DNA of 64,000 bases from Citrobacter freundii (GTDB lineage Bacteria; Pseudomonadota; Gammaproteobacteria; Enterobacterales; Enterobacteriaceae), in assembly GCF_029717145.1 (NCBI RefSeq), contig NZ_CP099222.1, forward strand, positions 62,001 to 126,000, given 5' to 3'. Every line of letters starts with the position of its first letter. The stretch's first letter is position 1. This document shows positions 43,888 to 54,339 of this stretch, piece after piece. The translations under genes were made by a program, and so were the position numbers. The notes below the pieces were generated by a model that had not been told where the DNA came from, did not search any database, and saw only the letters and a list, made by a program, of their open reading frames with translations.

Positions 43888-43890
43888 AAC

Positions 43891-45174
43891 TTATCTTCCC
43901 AACCACGGCTGTGGATTGACCGCCTGACCCTGGCGGCGAATTTCGAAATAGAGTGCGGGTCTGCCCTGACCGCCGCTGCTACCCACCAGGGCAATCGGCT
44001 GTCCGGCACGCACCTGCGTACCTACGCTGACCAGCGCGCTTTGGTTATAGCCGTACAGGCTCATATCGCCTTTACCGTGCTCAACCACGACCACCAGACC
44101 ATAACCCTGAAGCCAGTCGGCCAGAATAACGCGACCGTCGGCAATGGCTTTCACTTCGGTGCCTTCAGATGCGCCAATGACCATCCCTTTCCAACGTAGC
44201 TCACCTTGCAGCTGTTCGCCATAGCGATGCAGCGTTGGGCCACGGACGGGCCAGAATGCCTGACCGCGCGGCGAACCTAACCCCCCGGTACGGGACATCA
44301 AGGATTTTTCGTTTTCGGTCGGCTTGTAGGTCGACCCTTTGCGCGATGCATCCTTTTGCTTATCGCGCACCGCCTGTGCTTCGCGGGCTTCACGTTCAGC
44401 GCGCGCTTTGGCGGCGGCCTCGGCCCGTGCAAGGCTGCTGCGTAGGCGGGATTCGTTGGCGCGCAGTTCGCTGAGCTGCTGCTGGCCCTGCTGAATGGAG
44501 GACTCCAGCCCAGCGAGCGTTTTTTGGCGCTCGTTACGCGCCTGTTCCAGCTTGGCCTGTTGAGCGCGCTGCTCGTACAGCAGCGTTTGCTGCTCACTCT
44601 GTTTATCTTCCAGCTCGGCCTTCTGCGAATCGACCTCTTCGCGGGTTTGCTTCAACTGGGCGATGGTTTCCTGCCGCGCCTGGTTCAGATAGCCAAAATA
44701 GGCCTGCAGGCGCTGCCCGCGCTGACTCTCTTCGCCACTGAGGATTAACTGAATGCCGGTGTGCTCACCCTGACGAAACGCGGCGTCCAGTTGGGCGGCC
44801 AGGCTGCGTTCCTGTGCTGCTCGCTGCTTTTCCAGCTTCGCGAGGGCGGCGTTCATTTCGGCAATTTGCGCATTCAGTTGCGCCAGTGAATTTTGCGTTT
44901 CGCGCAGCTGTCGTGCCGCAACGGCGATGGCCTGTTCCTGGGCTTTAAGCTGGGCGAGGAGGGTGGAACGTTGCTGTTGTTGCTGGCGTACCGCGCGTTC
45001 TTTTGCCGCGATATCGGCCTGAATAGATTTGAGCTGGTCGCGTTCGTCCGCGTGGGCGGAAAAGGCGCACAACAATACGCCAGCGCTAATCACGCTGGCG
45101 TATAACAAGGGCCTGACTGAAAACCTACGCGGTTTTGCGGCCCATGTGATGGTATTAATCGCCTTTCCCCTCAT
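43891..45174 (-). CDS. envC: Murein hydrolase activator EnvC
   Basis: A 427-residue periplasmic protein that activates amidases AmiA and AmiB at the septum through FtsEX. A signal peptide ends at SAHA-DERDQL; a long coiled coil (roughly residues 40-290, rich in Q, E, K and R) leads to a degenerate LytM domain (EGTEVKAIADGRVILAD through QGRPALYFEIRRQGQAVNPQPWLGR) lacking zinc ligands. It is cotranscribed with gpmM and yibQ. Confidence 0.96.
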   Translation of the reverse strand: MRGKAINTITWAAKPRRFSVRPLLYASVISAGVLLCAFSAHADERDQLKSIQADIAAKERAVRQQQQQRSTLLAQLKAQEQAIAVAARQLRETQNSLAQLNAQIAEMNAALAKLEKQRAAQERSLAAQLDAAFRQGEHTGIQLILSGEESQRGQRLQAYFGYLNQARQETIAQLKQTREEVDSQKAELEDKQSEQQTLLYEQRAQQAKLEQARNERQKTLAGLESSIQQGQQQLSELRANESRLRSSLARAEAAAKARAEREAREAQAVRDKQKDASRKGSTYKPTENEKSLMSRTGGLGSPRGQAFWPVRGPTLHRYGEQLQGELRWKGMVIGASEGTEVKAIADGRVILADWLQGYGLVVVVEHGKGDMSLYGYNQSALVSVGTQVRAGQPIALVGSSGGQGRPALYFEIRRQGQAVNPQPWLGR

Positions 45175-45183
45175 GGGGAGGGA

Positions 45184-46728
45184 TTATTCCACGATGAACA
45201 GCGGCTTACCAGTCATCTCTTGCGGGATTTCCATGCCCATCAGCGTCAGCATGGTCGGGGCGATATCGGAAAGTTTACCGCCATCGACAGCTTTGACGTT
45301 TTTACCACCGACATAAATCAGCGGAACCGGCAGGTTGGTATGTGCAGTATGTGCCTGACCGGTAGACGGATCGCGCATTTGCTCAGCGTTACCGTGGTCT
45401 GCGGTGATCAGCAATTGGCCGCCAACGGACTCAACCGCTTTGGCCACTTGCTCAACGCAGTGATCCAGCGCTTCAACCGCTTTAACCGCAGCATCCATTA
45501 CCCCGGTATGACCGACCATGTCGCCGTTTGGGTAGTTACAGATGATGGTGTCGTATTTCCCGCTCTCAATCGCGGCAACCAGCTTCTCGGTCAGCTCTGC
45601 GGAGCTCATTTCTGGCTGCAGATCGTAGGTGGCTACTTTCGGCGAGTTGATCAGGATACGGTCTTCGCCTTTGAACGGCTCTTCTACGCCACCGTTGAAG
45701 AAGAAGGTCACGTGTGCATATTTTTCAGTTTCGGAAATACGCAGCTGGGTTTTGTCGTGCTTCGCCATCCACTCGCCGAGGGTATTCGCCAGAGACGTTG
45801 GTGGGTAAGCTACCGCTGTTTTGATGTCGGCCGCGTATTCGGTCAACTGCACAAAGTTGAGGTTAACCACTTTCTTACGCGCGAAGCCATCGAAGTCAGC
45901 GTTCACAAACGCGCGGGTGATTTCACGCGCACGGTCAGCACGGAAGTTCATGAAAATAAGCGTATCGCCGTCTTCCATTGCGGCATCGGCCTGGCCTTCT
46001 GCGCGGATCACGGTCGCTTTTACGAATTCGTCGTTTTCATCACGAGCATAAGCGGCCTGCAGACCTGCTAATGCGGTGTCAGCCTGGAATTCACCCTGGG
46101 CCAGCGTCATCAGGTCATACGCTTTTTCAACGCGATCCCAACGGTTGTCGCGGTCCATGGCGTAGTAACGACCAATAATGGACGCAACGCGACCTTTGCC
46201 CAGCGCGGCAAATTTTTCTTCGAATTTTTGCAGCGACTTTTCAGCGCTGCGCGGTGGTGTGTCACGGCCATCGAGGAAGGCGTGCAGATAGATTTTTTCT
46301 GCGCCGCGTTCTGCCGCCAGCTCAACCATCGCCAGGATGTGATCTTCGTGGCTGTGTACGCCGCCCGCAGACAGCAGACCCATGATGTGTACTGCTTTGC
46401 CGCTATTTTTCGCCTGGTCGACCGCATCGGTCAGTACCGGGTTAGTGAAGAAAGTCCGTTCTTTAATTTCAACATCCAGACGGGTCAGATCCTGATACAC
46501 GATACGGCCCGCGCCCAGGTTGACGTGACCCACTTCGGAGTTACCCATCTGGCGGTCAGGCAGGCCGACTTCCAGACCAGATGCGTCAATCAGGGTATGT
46601 GGACGTTTGGCCCACAGAGCATCCATAACCGGGGTTTTAGCATTAAAAATGGCGTTATCCTGGCTGTCTTCGCGATAGCCGTAGCCATCCAGAATCACCA
46701 GTACCATAGGTTTTTTAGAAACCGACAT
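45184..46728 (-). CDS. gpmM: 2,3-bisphosphoglycerate-independent phosphoglycerate mutase GpmM
   Basis: A 514-residue Mn-dependent mutase that interconverts 3- and 2-phosphoglycerate. The catalytic serine lies in [12 protein letters not shown] and the metal site starts in [13 protein letters not shown]. The open frame continues 75 codons upstream to 46953, but the extension is not conserved in character, and [17 protein letters not shown] is the E. coli-like start. It is divergent from yibN. Confidence 0.97.
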   Translation of the reverse strand: MSVSKKPMVLVILDGYGYREDSQDNAIFNAKTPVMDALWAKRPHTLIDASGLEVGLPDRQMGNSEVGHVNLGAGRIVYQDLTRLDVEIKERTFFTNPVLTDAVDQAKNSGKAVHIMGLLSAGGVHSHEDHILAMVELAAERGAEKIYLHAFLDGRDTPPRSAEKSLQKFEEKFAALGKGRVASIIGRYYAMDRDNRWDRVEKAYDLMTLAQGEFQADTALAGLQAAYARDENDEFVKATVIRAEGQADAAMEDGDTLIFMNFRADRAREITRAFVNADFDGFARKKVVNLNFVQLTEYAADIKTAVAYPPTSLANTLGEWMAKHDKTQLRISETEKYAHVTFFFNGGVEEPFKGEDRILINSPKVATYDLQPEMSSAELTEKLVAAIESGKYDTIICNYPNGDMVGHTGVMDAAVKAVEALDHCVEQVAKAVESVGGQLLITADHGNAEQMRDPSTGQAHTAHTNLPVPLIYVGGKNVKAVDGGKLSDIAPTMLTLMGMEIPQEMTGKPLFIVE

Positions 46729-46976
46729 TGCGACAACCTCACACTTAATAGATAAAAATAATTGCGTAATTTTACTACAGCTGAATCGATAAAGTAGCCC
46801 CCGAAGATCAAATAATGGGGTATAGCACGTCAGGGAGGACTCGGATTTACGTTTTTTTTTCCGTAGCGCCCCGCAAAAATGCAATCCAATGCACGCTCTG
46901 GCTGTATTTGCGCCAACGCGCAGGTATACTCTTTCCCTGGTTTTTTTAATCACTGAGTCGGGAGTTGTTACCCCCC

Positions 46977-47408
46977 ATGCAAGAAATTATGCAATTTGTT
47001 AGTCGCCACCCTGTCTTGAGTATCGCCTGGATTGCGTTACTGGCGGCTGTATTATTTACGACCATCAAAAGCCTGACCTCGAAAGTGAAGGTGATTACCC
47101 GCGGCGAAGCCACTCGTCTTCTCAATAAAGAAGATGCGGTTATTGTGGATTTACGTCAGCGTGATGACTTCCGCAAAGGCCATATCGCCGGTTCAACTAA
47201 CCTGCTGCCGAGCGAAATTAAAGCCAACAACTTCGGCGAGCTTGAAAAACACAAAGCCAAACCGGTTATTGTGGTTGACGGTTCTGGCATGCAGTGCCAG
47301 GAATCTGCAACTGCGCTGATTAAAGCGGGTTTTGAGCAGGTGTCCGTGCTGAAAGATGGCGTAGCAGGCTGGAGTGGTGAAAACCTCCCGCTGGTACGTG
47401 GCAAGTAA
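46977..47408 (+). CDS. yibN: Membrane-anchored rhodanese-domain protein YibN
   Basis: A 143-residue protein with one N-terminal transmembrane helix ([17 protein letters not shown]) and a cytoplasmic rhodanese domain, with [19 protein letters not shown] and the active-loop cysteine in [11 protein letters not shown]. Sulfurtransferase activity is possible. I start at [12 protein letters not shown], four codons after the first in-frame ATG, as in E. coli. It heads the yibN-grxC-secB-gpsA gene string. Confidence 0.94.
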   Translation: MQEIMQFVSRHPVLSIAWIALLAAVLFTTIKSLTSKVKVITRGEATRLLNKEDAVIVDLRQRDDFRKGHIAGSTNLLPSEIKANNFGELEKHKAKPVIVVDGSGMQCQESATALIKAGFEQVSVLKDGVAGWSGENLPLVRGK

Positions 47409-47436
47409 CACCGTAAGTTAATATCGGAGATAAGTC

Positions 47437-47688
47437 ATGGCCAACATCGAGATCTACACCAAAGCAACCTGCCCATTTTGCCATCGCGCAAAAGCGCTAT
47501 TGAACAGCAAGGGCGTGAGTTTCCAGGAACTTCCGATTGACGGCGACGCCGTGAAGCGCGAAGAGATGATCAAACGCAGTGGTCGTACGACGGTTCCGCA
47601 GATTTTTATTGATGCACAGCACATTGGTGGTTGTGACGACTTGTATGCGTTGGATGCGCGTGGTGGACTGGATCCCCTGCTGCGTTAA
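47437..47688 (+). CDS. grxC: Glutaredoxin 3 GrxC
   Basis: An 83-residue dithiol glutaredoxin with the CPFC active site (TKATCPFCHRAKALL, near residues 11-14) and the glutathione-binding TVPQIFID and GGCDDL segments. It reduces disulfides using glutathione. It lies between yibN and secB, all on the same strand. Confidence 0.98.
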   Translation: MANIEIYTKATCPFCHRAKALLNSKGVSFQELPIDGDAVKREEMIKRSGRTTVPQIFIDAQHIGGCDDLYALDARGGLDPLLR

Positions 47689-47735
47689 GGCGTACGGATA
47701 GTATTTAAAGGACAACACTAAAGGGTTTTCTAAAC

Positions 47736-48203
47736 ATGTCAGAACAAAATAACACTGAAATGGCTTTCCAGATCCAACGTATTTATACCAAGGATGTGTC
47801 TTTCGAAGCGCCAAATGCACCGCATGTTTTCCAGAAAGATTGGCAGCCAGAGGTTAAACTTGATCTTGATACTGCATCTACCCAACTGGCAGATGACGTG
47901 TATGAAGTTGTGCTGCGTGTCACCGTAACGGCTTCTCTGGGTGAAGAAACGGCGTTCCTGTGCGAAGTTCAGCAGGGCGGGATTTTCTCCATCAGCGGAA
48001 TTGAAGGGACTCAGATGGCGCATTGCCTGGGTGCATACTGCCCGAACATCCTGTTCCCGTATGCCCGTGAATGCATCACCAGCCTGGTATCACGCGGTAC
48101 GTTCCCGCAGCTGAACCTTGCACCGGTCAACTTTGATGCGCTGTTCATGAACTATTTACAGCAGCAGACTGGCGAAGGTACTGAAGAACATCAGGATGCC
48201 TGA
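47736..48203 (+). CDS. secB: Protein-export chaperone SecB
   Basis: A 155-residue tetrameric cytoplasmic chaperone that keeps preproteins unfolded and hands them to SecA. It starts [20 protein letters not shown] and contains [19 protein letters not shown] and [19 protein letters not shown], as in E. coli. Its stop overlaps the gpsA start by one base (TGATG), suggesting coupling. Confidence 0.98.
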   Translation: MSEQNNTEMAFQIQRIYTKDVSFEAPNAPHVFQKDWQPEVKLDLDTASTQLADDVYEVVLRVTVTASLGEETAFLCEVQQGGIFSISGIEGTQMAHCLGAYCPNILFPYARECITSLVSRGTFPQLNLAPVNFDALFMNYLQQQTGEGTEEHQDA

Positions 48204-49222
48204 TGAATCAAAGTAATGCTTCAATGACTGTGATTGGTGCCGGCTCGTACGGCACCGCTCTTGCCATTACCCTGGCAAGAAACGGCCACCCGGTTATCCT
48301 GTGGGGCCACGATCCCAAACATATCGCAACGCTCGAGCACGATCGCTGCAACGTTGCGTTCCTTCCTGATGTGCCTTTTCCCGATACGCTGCGCCTGGAA
48401 AGTGATTTAGCCACTGCGCTGGCCGCCAGCCGTAATATTCTGGTGGTGGTGCCGAGCCACGTCTTTGGCGAAGTGCTGCGTCAGATCAAACCGTTGATGC
48501 GCTCTGATGCGCGCCTGGTTTGGGCGACAAAAGGTCTGGAAGCAGAAACGGGACGCCTGTTACAGGATGTCGCGCGTGAAGCGTTGGGGGATGCCATTCC
48601 GCTGGCGGTGATTTCCGGTCCTACGTTTGCCAAAGAACTGGCTGCAGGCATGCCTACGGCGATTTCGCTGGCGTCAACGGACGAGACGTTTGCTGACGAT
48701 CTCCAGCAACTGCTGCACTGCGGCAAAAGTTTCCGCGTTTACAGCAACCCGGACTTCATTGGTGTACAGCTCGGCGGTGCAGTGAAAAACGTGATTGCTA
48801 TTGGCGCAGGGATGTCTGACGGCATCGGCTTTGGTGCTAATGCCCGTACGGCATTGATCACCCGCGGGTTGACCGAAATGTCACGCCTTGGCGCGGCGCT
48901 GGGTGCCGATCCGGCGACCTTCATGGGCATGGCGGGTCTGGGCGATCTGGTGCTGACGTGTACCGACAACCAGTCGCGTAACCGCCGTTTTGGCATGATG
49001 CTCGGTCAGGGCATGGATGTTCAGGGCGCGCAGGACAAGATTGGCCAAGTGGTTGAAGGCTATCGCAATACGAAAGAAGTTCGTGAATTGGCGCACCGTT
49101 TTGGTGTCGAAATGCCAATAACCGAGGAAATTTATCAAGTATTGTATTGCGGAAAAAATGCGCGCGAGGCAGCATTGACGTTATTAGGTCGTGCACGCAA
49201 GGACGAGCGGAGCAGCCACTAG
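48203..49222 (+). CDS. gpsA: Glycerol-3-phosphate dehydrogenase [NAD(P)+] GpsA
   Basis: A 339-residue enzyme reducing dihydroxyacetone phosphate to sn-glycerol 3-phosphate for phospholipid synthesis. The nucleotide-binding motif is [12 protein letters not shown]; the catalytic lysine region has [17 protein letters not shown]. It starts on the last base of the secB stop and is followed by a terminator hairpin before cysE. Confidence 0.98.
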   Translation: MNQSNASMTVIGAGSYGTALAITLARNGHPVILWGHDPKHIATLEHDRCNVAFLPDVPFPDTLRLESDLATALAASRNILVVVPSHVFGEVLRQIKPLMRSDARLVWATKGLEAETGRLLQDVAREALGDAIPLAVISGPTFAKELAAGMPTAISLASTDETFADDLQQLLHCGKSFRVYSNPDFIGVQLGGAVKNVIAIGAGMSDGIGFGANARTALITRGLTEMSRLGAALGADPATFMGMAGLGDLVLTCTDNQSRNRRFGMMLGQGMDVQGAQDKIGQVVEGYRNTKEVRELAHRFGVEMPITEEIYQVLYCGKNAREAALTLLGRARKDERSSH

Positions 49223-49244
49223 CCGTAAGGAACCGTTTTACTAT

Positions 49245-49280
49245 AACGACCCGACCCGCGTAGAACGGGTTGGTCGTTTT
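49245..49280 (+). terminator. Hairpin between gpsA and cysE
   Basis: AACGACC (49245-49251) pairs with GGTCGTT (49272-49278), and GACCCG (49253-49258) with CGGGTT (49266-49271) around a 7-base loop, with one bulged base; TTTT follows. It probably attenuates read-through from gpsA into cysE. Confidence 0.75.
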
Positions 49281-49302
49281 GCTACCTTCTGTGGAGTACG
49301 CA

Positions 49303-50124
49303 ATGCCGTGTGAAGAACTGGATATCGTCTGGAAAAATATTAAAGCAGAAGCCCGGGCACTGGCGGATTGTGAGCCAATGCTGGCCAGTTTTTACCACGC
49401 AACGCTGCTCAAGCATGAGAATCTCGGCAGCGCGCTAAGCTATATGCTGGCGAATAAGCTTGCGTCGCCAATCATGCCGGCGATTGCTATTCGTGAAGTG
49501 GTGGAAGAAGCCTACGCCGCCGATCCGGAAATGATTGCCTCGGCGGCCTGCGATATCCAGGCAGTGCGCACGCGTGACCCGGCTGTCGACAAATATTCCA
49601 CCCCGCTTTTGTACCTGAAGGGCTTCCATGCGCTGCAGGCTTACCGCATCGGCCACTGGCTGTGGCATCAGGGGCGTCAGGCACTGGCGATCTTCTTGCA
49701 AAATCAGGTGTCCGTGACTTTCCAGGTCGACATTCATCCGGCGGCAAAAATTGGTCGTGGGATCATGCTCGATCATGCCACCGGAATTGTGGTGGGTGAA
49801 ACCGCGGTGATCGAAAACGACGTCTCGATCCTGCAATCCGTCACCTTAGGCGGGACCGGTAAAGCGGGCGGCGATCGTCACCCAAAAATTCGTGAAGGCG
49901 TGATGATTGGCGCGGGCGCAAAAATTCTCGGCAACATCGAGGTTGGGCGCGGGGCGAAAATTGGCGCGGGTTCTGTCGTCTTACAGCCCGTACCGCCACA
50001 TACCACCGCCGCAGGCGTTCCGGCACGGATTGTCGGTAAACCTGACAGCGATAAGCCGTCCATGGATATGGATCAGCATTTCAACGGGATACATCATACG
50101 TTCGAATGCGGCGATGGCATCTGA
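49303..50124 (+). CDS. cysE: Serine O-acetyltransferase CysE
   Basis: A 273-residue enzyme making O-acetylserine from serine and acetyl-CoA, the first step of cysteine synthesis. The N-terminal helical domain is followed by left-handed hexapeptide repeats (IGRGIMLDHATGIVVGETAVI onward) and the C-terminal tail that binds CysK and gives feedback inhibition, ending ECGDGI. I start at MPCEELDIVWKNIK with GTGGAG upstream, not at 49270. Confidence 0.97.
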   Translation: MPCEELDIVWKNIKAEARALADCEPMLASFYHATLLKHENLGSALSYMLANKLASPIMPAIAIREVVEEAYAADPEMIASAACDIQAVRTRDPAVDKYSTPLLYLKGFHALQAYRIGHWLWHQGRQALAIFLQNQVSVTFQVDIHPAAKIGRGIMLDHATGIVVGETAVIENDVSILQSVTLGGTGKAGGDRHPKIREGVMIGAGAKILGNIEVGRGAKIGAGSVVLQPVPPHTTAAGVPARIVGKPDSDKPSMDMDQHFNGIHHTFECGDGI

Positions 50125-50125
50125 T

Positions 50126-50250
50126 TTCGAGCTATCTTACTTGCCATATTGAACCTGGGCTGTGCTCGTCATCCTCACGTACTGCGTGTACGCTCCGGTG
50201 ACTGTGCGCAGTCCGTGTTCAATCTGTCTGCGCCGATAACGCTCGAAACG
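50126..50250. repeat. Long imperfect palindrome between cysE and trmL
   Basis: The ends read TTCGAGCTATC (50126-50136) and GATAACGCTCGAA (near 50236-50248), and inner segments TTGAAC and GTTCAA are again inverted. It resembles the dispersed ERIC-like intergenic palindromes of enterobacteria, but the centre does not match the ERIC primer sequences, so I do not name the family. Confidence 0.6.
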
Positions 50251-50270
50251 AATAACATCAAATTAATGTA

Positions 50271-50301
50271 GGTCGGATATGGCTTCAGCTGCCATCCGAC
50301 A
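50271..50301. repeat. REP-like unit upstream of the trmL stop
   Basis: GTCGGAT (50273-50279) pairs with ATCCGAC (50294-50300), with GGC/GCC further in. It is a short REP palindrome between the convergent genes cysE and trmL. Confidence 0.6.
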
Positions 50302-50304
50302 AAA

Positions 50305-50778
50305 TCAACTGCGTAATACGGCGCCCGGATACCCCAGTTGGCGCCAGGCCTCATACACTACCACCGACACCGCGTTAGACAGGTTCATGCTGCGGCTGTC
50401 CGGCATCATCGGAATACGAATTTTTTGTTCTGCAGGCAGCGCGTCGAGAATGCTGGCGGGCAGGCCGCGCGTTTCCGGGCCAAACATCAGATAATCACCA
50501 TCCTGATAGCTTACCGCGCTATGGGCCGGTGTCCCTTTGGTGGTCAGCGCAAAAAGACGTTGCGGATTTTCTGCAGCCACAAAGGCGGCGTAATCAGGGT
50601 GGCGCAGTACGGCGGTAAATTCGTGATAATCCAGCCCCGCGCGACGCAGGCGCTTGTCGTCCCAGGTAAAGCCCATGGGCTCAATAATATGCAGACGAAA
50701 GCCGGTATTGGCGCAAAGGCGGATGATATTGCCGGTATTTGGCGGGATTTCTGGTTCGAATAAAACGATGTTAAGCAT
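50305..50778 (-). CDS. trmL: tRNA (cytidine(34)-2'-O)-methyltransferase TrmL
   Basis: A 157-residue SPOUT methyltransferase modifying the wobble base of tRNA-Leu isoacceptors. Starts [21 protein letters not shown], with the knot motifs [12 protein letters not shown] and [19 protein letters not shown]. It equals E. coli TrmL (YibK) in length. It follows the extra MFS gene on the same strand. Confidence 0.97.
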   Translation of the reverse strand: MLNIVLFEPEIPPNTGNIIRLCANTGFRLHIIEPMGFTWDDKRLRRAGLDYHEFTAVLRHPDYAAFVAAENPQRLFALTTKGTPAHSAVSYQDGDYLMFGPETRGLPASILDALPAEQKIRIPMMPDSRSMNLSNAVSVVVYEAWRQLGYPGAVLRS

Positions 50779-50824
50779 ACTGCCCCCTTAATAACGGGGG
50801 GCAGGATAGCAGAAAGGACGGGTA

Positions 50825-52165
50825 CTATGCGACGGTCAGAGGCTGCGGTTTATAGCGTTGCAGCTTATAAAGCGTTGCGGCAGCAGCCAGCAGTGCGGGA
50901 ACGCTGAGGAACATCAATATGCTGTCAGCCTGCCATTGCAGAGAAAGTAATTGGGCGCTGGTCATGGTCCCGGCGACGCCACCAAAGCGGCCCACGCCCT
51001 GCATCCAGGCAATACCTGTTGCGCGACAGTGGGTCGGGTAAAACGTTGCCGCCAGCGTCTGTAGTCCGGACTGTGCACCGTTCATGGTGATCCCCATCAG
51101 GAAGATCAGGGCGCTAAACAGAATGATGTGGTTATGTTCAAACCCGAGCGCCAGTGCAAACAGCATTGTCAGGATAAAACCGATGGAGACGACTTTGTGC
51201 GCTTCCCAGCGATCTATCAGCCAGCCGGCCAGCAGGATCCCCGCGGTACCGCCGAAGGTGAACAGTGATGTCAGCCAGGCAGATTCTGCCAGCGGGTAAC
51301 CCATTCCCAGCATCAGCGTCGGCATCCAGCTCAGCAGCACATAATAGATAACCAGCCCCATAAAGTAGGTCATCCACAGCATCAACGTGCCCGGCAGCCA
51401 CGGCATGCTGAACAACTGCGCCACGCTGCCTTTTTTGACGTCAGTCCGTTCTTCATCCAGATAAAAATGGGTGACCTGGTCTATATCACCTGGCATAAAG
51501 CGACGGGCAATTCGTTTGACTTGTGCGATCTCTTTCCCGCGATGGACCAGATACTTGACCGACTCCGGCAGAAATAACACCAGGAGGATGGTCAGCGCCA
51601 GCGGGGCAATTGCCCCGGCGAGCAGGACGCTGTGCCAGCCGTAGTTAGGAATCAGCCAGGAGGAGATAACCCCGCCACCTGCTGCACCGAGCGGGAAACC
51701 GCAGTACATGGTGTTAATCGCCATCGAGCGGCAGCGTTTTGGCGCAAATTCTGACACCAACGTGATGGCGTTCGGCATTGCTGCACCCAGCCCGAGTCCG
51801 GTGAGAAACCGCCAAAACGTTAACATATTCAGCGTCTGGGCATAGGCGGTGCCCAGACTGGCGAGACCAAAGAACAGGCAGGAAAAAACCAGTACGCGTT
51901 TACGTCCCATGCGATCGGATATTGGCCCGGCCAGCAGGGCGCCAAATGAGAGCCCCAGCAGCGCGGCGCTTAATACCGGCCCGAGATCTTGTTTCTTGAT
52001 CCCCCAGTCGGCTGAGAGGGTAGGGGCAATGTAGCCCATCGCCGCCGTGTCGAAGCCATCAATGGCCAGCACCAGAAAGCCAAGGACGATGATGACCCAA
52101 TGAAAGCGTGAAAAAGGACTGTCATCTATCGCCTGCTGGATATTCACTTTACCGGAATAAACCAT
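50825..52165 (-). CDS. MFS transporter, aromatic acid:H+ symporter (AAHS) type
   Basis: A 446-residue, 12-helix major facilitator. AAHS-family features are visible: IDGFDTAAMGYIAPTL in TM1, the loop 2-3 motif GPISDRMGRKRVLVF and a similar motif after TM8, AGWLIDRWEAHK. The family carries 4-hydroxybenzoate, shikimate-like or phenylpropionate-type acids. I start at MVYSGKVNIQQAIDDSPFS, preceded by GAGGGTGAC; the frame upstream encodes only a Thr/Ile-rich stretch from simple-sequence DNA. It is not part of the E. coli K-12 trmL-lldD interval and lies behind the lld terminator, so it is likely a separate insertion. Confidence 0.85.
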   Translation of the reverse strand: MVYSGKVNIQQAIDDSPFSRFHWVIIVLGFLVLAIDGFDTAAMGYIAPTLSADWGIKKQDLGPVLSAALLGLSFGALLAGPISDRMGRKRVLVFSCLFFGLASLGTAYAQTLNMLTFWRFLTGLGLGAAMPNAITLVSEFAPKRCRSMAINTMYCGFPLGAAGGGVISSWLIPNYGWHSVLLAGAIAPLALTILLVLFLPESVKYLVHRGKEIAQVKRIARRFMPGDIDQVTHFYLDEERTDVKKGSVAQLFSMPWLPGTLMLWMTYFMGLVIYYVLLSWMPTLMLGMGYPLAESAWLTSLFTFGGTAGILLAGWLIDRWEAHKVVSIGFILTMLFALALGFEHNHIILFSALIFLMGITMNGAQSGLQTLAATFYPTHCRATGIAWMQGVGRFGGVAGTMTSAQLLSLQWQADSILMFLSVPALLAAAATLYKLQRYKPQPLTVA

Positions 52166-52185
52166 GTCACCCTCGCCCGTTATGA

Positions 52186-52245
52186 TGGTTGTTGTCGTGT
52201 GGATTATTATTGTGTGGGTTGTTGTTGTATTAGCTTGTATATACA
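52186..52245. promoter_or_regulatory. GTT/ATT-rich tract and TGTATATACA palindrome before the MFS gene
   Basis: From 52187 to 52231 the plus strand is built of GTTGTTGT, ATTATTATTGTG and GTTGTTGTTGT runs. Next to it, TGTATATACA (52236-52245) is a perfect 10-bp palindrome that could be an operator, resembling sites of some GntR-type regulators. This is inference; no start site is known. Confidence 0.4.
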
Positions 52246-52313
52246 TTTGGCAGGTGAATAAAAAGTTGTCAAATATATTGAGTGTAAATGTTAACTGGTC
52301 GTTATTTTTGCAT

Positions 52314-52347
52314 AAAAAATGGCCGGGCTGAGAACAGGCCGACCATT
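52314..52347 (-). terminator. Intrinsic terminator of the lld operon
   Basis: On the minus strand AATGGTCGG (52347-52339) pairs with CCGGCCATT (52327-52319) with one G-T pair, and runs into TTTT. It lies 28 bp beyond the lldD stop and insulates the MFS gene. Confidence 0.8.
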
Positions 52348-52375
52348 CAGAGTGTAGGGTTTTACGGGGGTACGG

Positions 52376-53566
52376 TTACGCGGCGCTACCCTGGACGAGA
52401 GGTGCCAGAGCGGCGGGCAGTTGCTTTCCCAGCTCTTGTACCAGTGAGTCACGGCTGATTTCACGAATGGATTTTGCACCGGTCAGCGTCATCGCCACTT
52501 TCATTTCTTTCTCAATAAGGTTCAACAGGTTAGCGACACCTGCCTGACCGTGGGTCGCCAGTGCATACAGGTAAGCACGGCCCAGCAGTACGGTATCTGC
52601 ACCCAGTGCAATCATGCGCACCACGTCCAGACCGTTACGGATGCCGCTGTCTGCCAGAATCGCAATATCGCCTTTCACCGCGTCGGCAATGGCGGGTAGC
52701 GCACGCGCAGAAGACAGCACGCCGTCCAGCTGGCGGCCGCCGTGGTTCGAGACCACGATGCCGTCGGCGCCAAAGCGTACGGCGTCGCGGGCATCTTCCG
52801 GGTCGAGGATCCCTTTGATTACCATCGGACCGTCCCAGAATTCACGGATCCACTCGAGGTCTTTCCAGGAGATGGACGGATCGAAGTTGTTTGCCAACCA
52901 GCCGATGTAATCCTCCAGGCCGGTGGGTTTACCCAGGTAGGTCGAGATATTGCCTAAATCATGCGGACGACCGTTCAGGCCAACGTCCCACGCCCACTGC
53001 GGATGGGTTACCGCCTGCCAGTAACGGCGCAGCGCGGCATTCGGACCGCTCATCCCGGAATGTGCGTCACGGTAGCGTGCGCCGGGCGTGGGCATATCGA
53101 CGGTAAAGACCAGCGTGGAGCAACCCGCTGCTTTAGCACGTTCCAGCGCGTTACGCATAAAACCGCGATCGCGCAGGACGTACAGCTGGAACCACATCGG
53201 ACGCTTGATGGTCGGGGCAACTTCTTCAATCGGGCAGACGGAAACCGTCGAAAGCGTAAACGGAATGCCTTTGGCGTCAGCGGCAGCGGCGGCCTGAACT
53301 TCGCCCCGGCGGGCATACATGCCGCACAAGCCAACCGGCGCTAATGCCACCGGCATCGACAGTTTTTCGTTGAACAGGGTGGTTTCCAGACTCAGGTCGG
53401 CCATGTTCTTCAGCACGCGCTGGCGTAGTGCCACCTCCGATAAATCTTCGACGTTACGGCGCAGGGTATGCTCTGCATAGGCACCACCGTCGATGTAGTG
53501 GAACAGGAAGGGGGGCAGAATGCGCTGGGCTGCGGCGCGATAATCGCTGGCTGCTGAAATAATCAT
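52376..53566 (-). CDS. lldD: FMN-dependent L-lactate dehydrogenase LldD
   Basis: A 396-residue membrane-associated flavoenzyme oxidising L-lactate to pyruvate and passing electrons to quinone. The catalytic histidine is in [13 protein letters not shown], and FMN-binding segments include [18 protein letters not shown] and [15 protein letters not shown]. The length equals that of E. coli. It overlaps lldR by 4 bp and is the last gene of lldP-lldR-lldD. Confidence 0.98.
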   Translation of the reverse strand: MIISAASDYRAAAQRILPPFLFHYIDGGAYAEHTLRRNVEDLSEVALRQRVLKNMADLSLETTLFNEKLSMPVALAPVGLCGMYARRGEVQAAAAADAKGIPFTLSTVSVCPIEEVAPTIKRPMWFQLYVLRDRGFMRNALERAKAAGCSTLVFTVDMPTPGARYRDAHSGMSGPNAALRRYWQAVTHPQWAWDVGLNGRPHDLGNISTYLGKPTGLEDYIGWLANNFDPSISWKDLEWIREFWDGPMVIKGILDPEDARDAVRFGADGIVVSNHGGRQLDGVLSSARALPAIADAVKGDIAILADSGIRNGLDVVRMIALGADTVLLGRAYLYALATHGQAGVANLLNLIEKEMKVAMTLTGAKSIREISRDSLVQELGKQLPAALAPLVQGSAA

Positions 53567-54339
53567 GAGTTGTTCTCCCTGCTAATTTCATTATGGTCAC
53601 CGGGCAGACGGGTAATACGCGCCTGGCGGGCCTGGTCTTCATCAAAGCGTTTAATGGTGGTGTGGACAAAGCTGAGGTGCGCCATCATCGCCTTACGCGC
53701 GCCATCAGCGTCCCCGGCGACAATCGCGTCCAGCACGGCAAGGTGCTGTGCTGTGAGCTGTGAAAACACAGGTGGCACCAGGTACATACGCTGGCGGCTC
53801 TGTTTTACCGAGGACTGCAATACGTCGAAGAAACCGCGCATGGTCTGGAGCAGCACCACGTTGTGCGACGCTTCCGCAATGGCGAGGTGAAAGCGAACGT
53901 CTGCTTGTGAGGCGAGATCCGGGTCCTCACTCTGCGTGGCCTCAAAACAGAGCCTGATTTTCTCTTTGTCGGCAGTTGTAGCGCGCATCGCGGCATGCCA
54001 CGCGGTGCTGGCCTCAATGGCGTGGCGGGCTTCGAGAATATCGAAGCTGTAATCCGGGTCATCCGCCATCAGGCTTTTCAGCGGCTGAACGATGTTTTGT
54101 TCGGACCAGGCTTCATGCTGCCAGCGGACAAACGTCCCGCCGCCGCGACGGCTGAGCAGCACGCCTTCACTGACCAGCTTTGCCAGCGCCTCGCGCAGTG
54201 AATTACGCGACACGCCGAGCTGTACGGCCAGCTGGCGCTCGGCGGGCAACTTCATGCCCGCCTCCAGCTGTTGTTCTTCAATCAGCGCCCGTACGCGAGT
54301 AGCGACCTCGTCGGACAGGCGTCTGGGCATCACTATCAT
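53563..54339 (-). CDS. lldR: GntR/FCD-family regulator LldR
   Basis: A 258-residue regulator with an N-terminal winged helix ([35 protein letters not shown]) and a C-terminal FCD ligand domain with the metal-binding histidines around [13 protein letters not shown] and [14 protein letters not shown]. In E. coli it represses lldPRD without L-lactate and activates with it. Two matching operators lie upstream of lldP. It overlaps both lldP and lldD by 4 bp. Confidence 0.97.
   Translation of the reverse strand: MIVMPRRLSDEVATRVRALIEEQQLEAGMKLPAERQLAVQLGVSRNSLREALAKLVSEGVLLSRRGGGTFVRWQHEAWSEQNIVQPLKSLMADDPDYSFDILEARHAIEASTAWHAAMRATTADKEKIRLCFEATQSEDPDLASQADVRFHLAIAEASHNVVLLQTMRGFFDVLQSSVKQSRQRMYLVPPVFSQLTAQHLAVLDAIVAGDADGARKAMMAHLSFVHTTIKRFDEDQARQARITRLPGDHNEISRENNS

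Noticed and set aside
46729-46953. 75-codon N-terminal extension of gpmM
   Set aside because: It is Cys/Arg-rich with no family similarity and covers the promoter region; the E. coli-like start has the conserved N-terminus.
52186-52232. Repeat tract as a CRISPR or VNTR array
   Set aside because: There are no regularly spaced identical repeats with unique spacers; only short imperfect GTT/ATT runs.
52166-52246. Thr/Ile/His-rich N-terminal extension of the MFS protein
   Set aside because: It is a translation of simple-sequence DNA before a good ribosome binding site and a normal MFS N-terminus.
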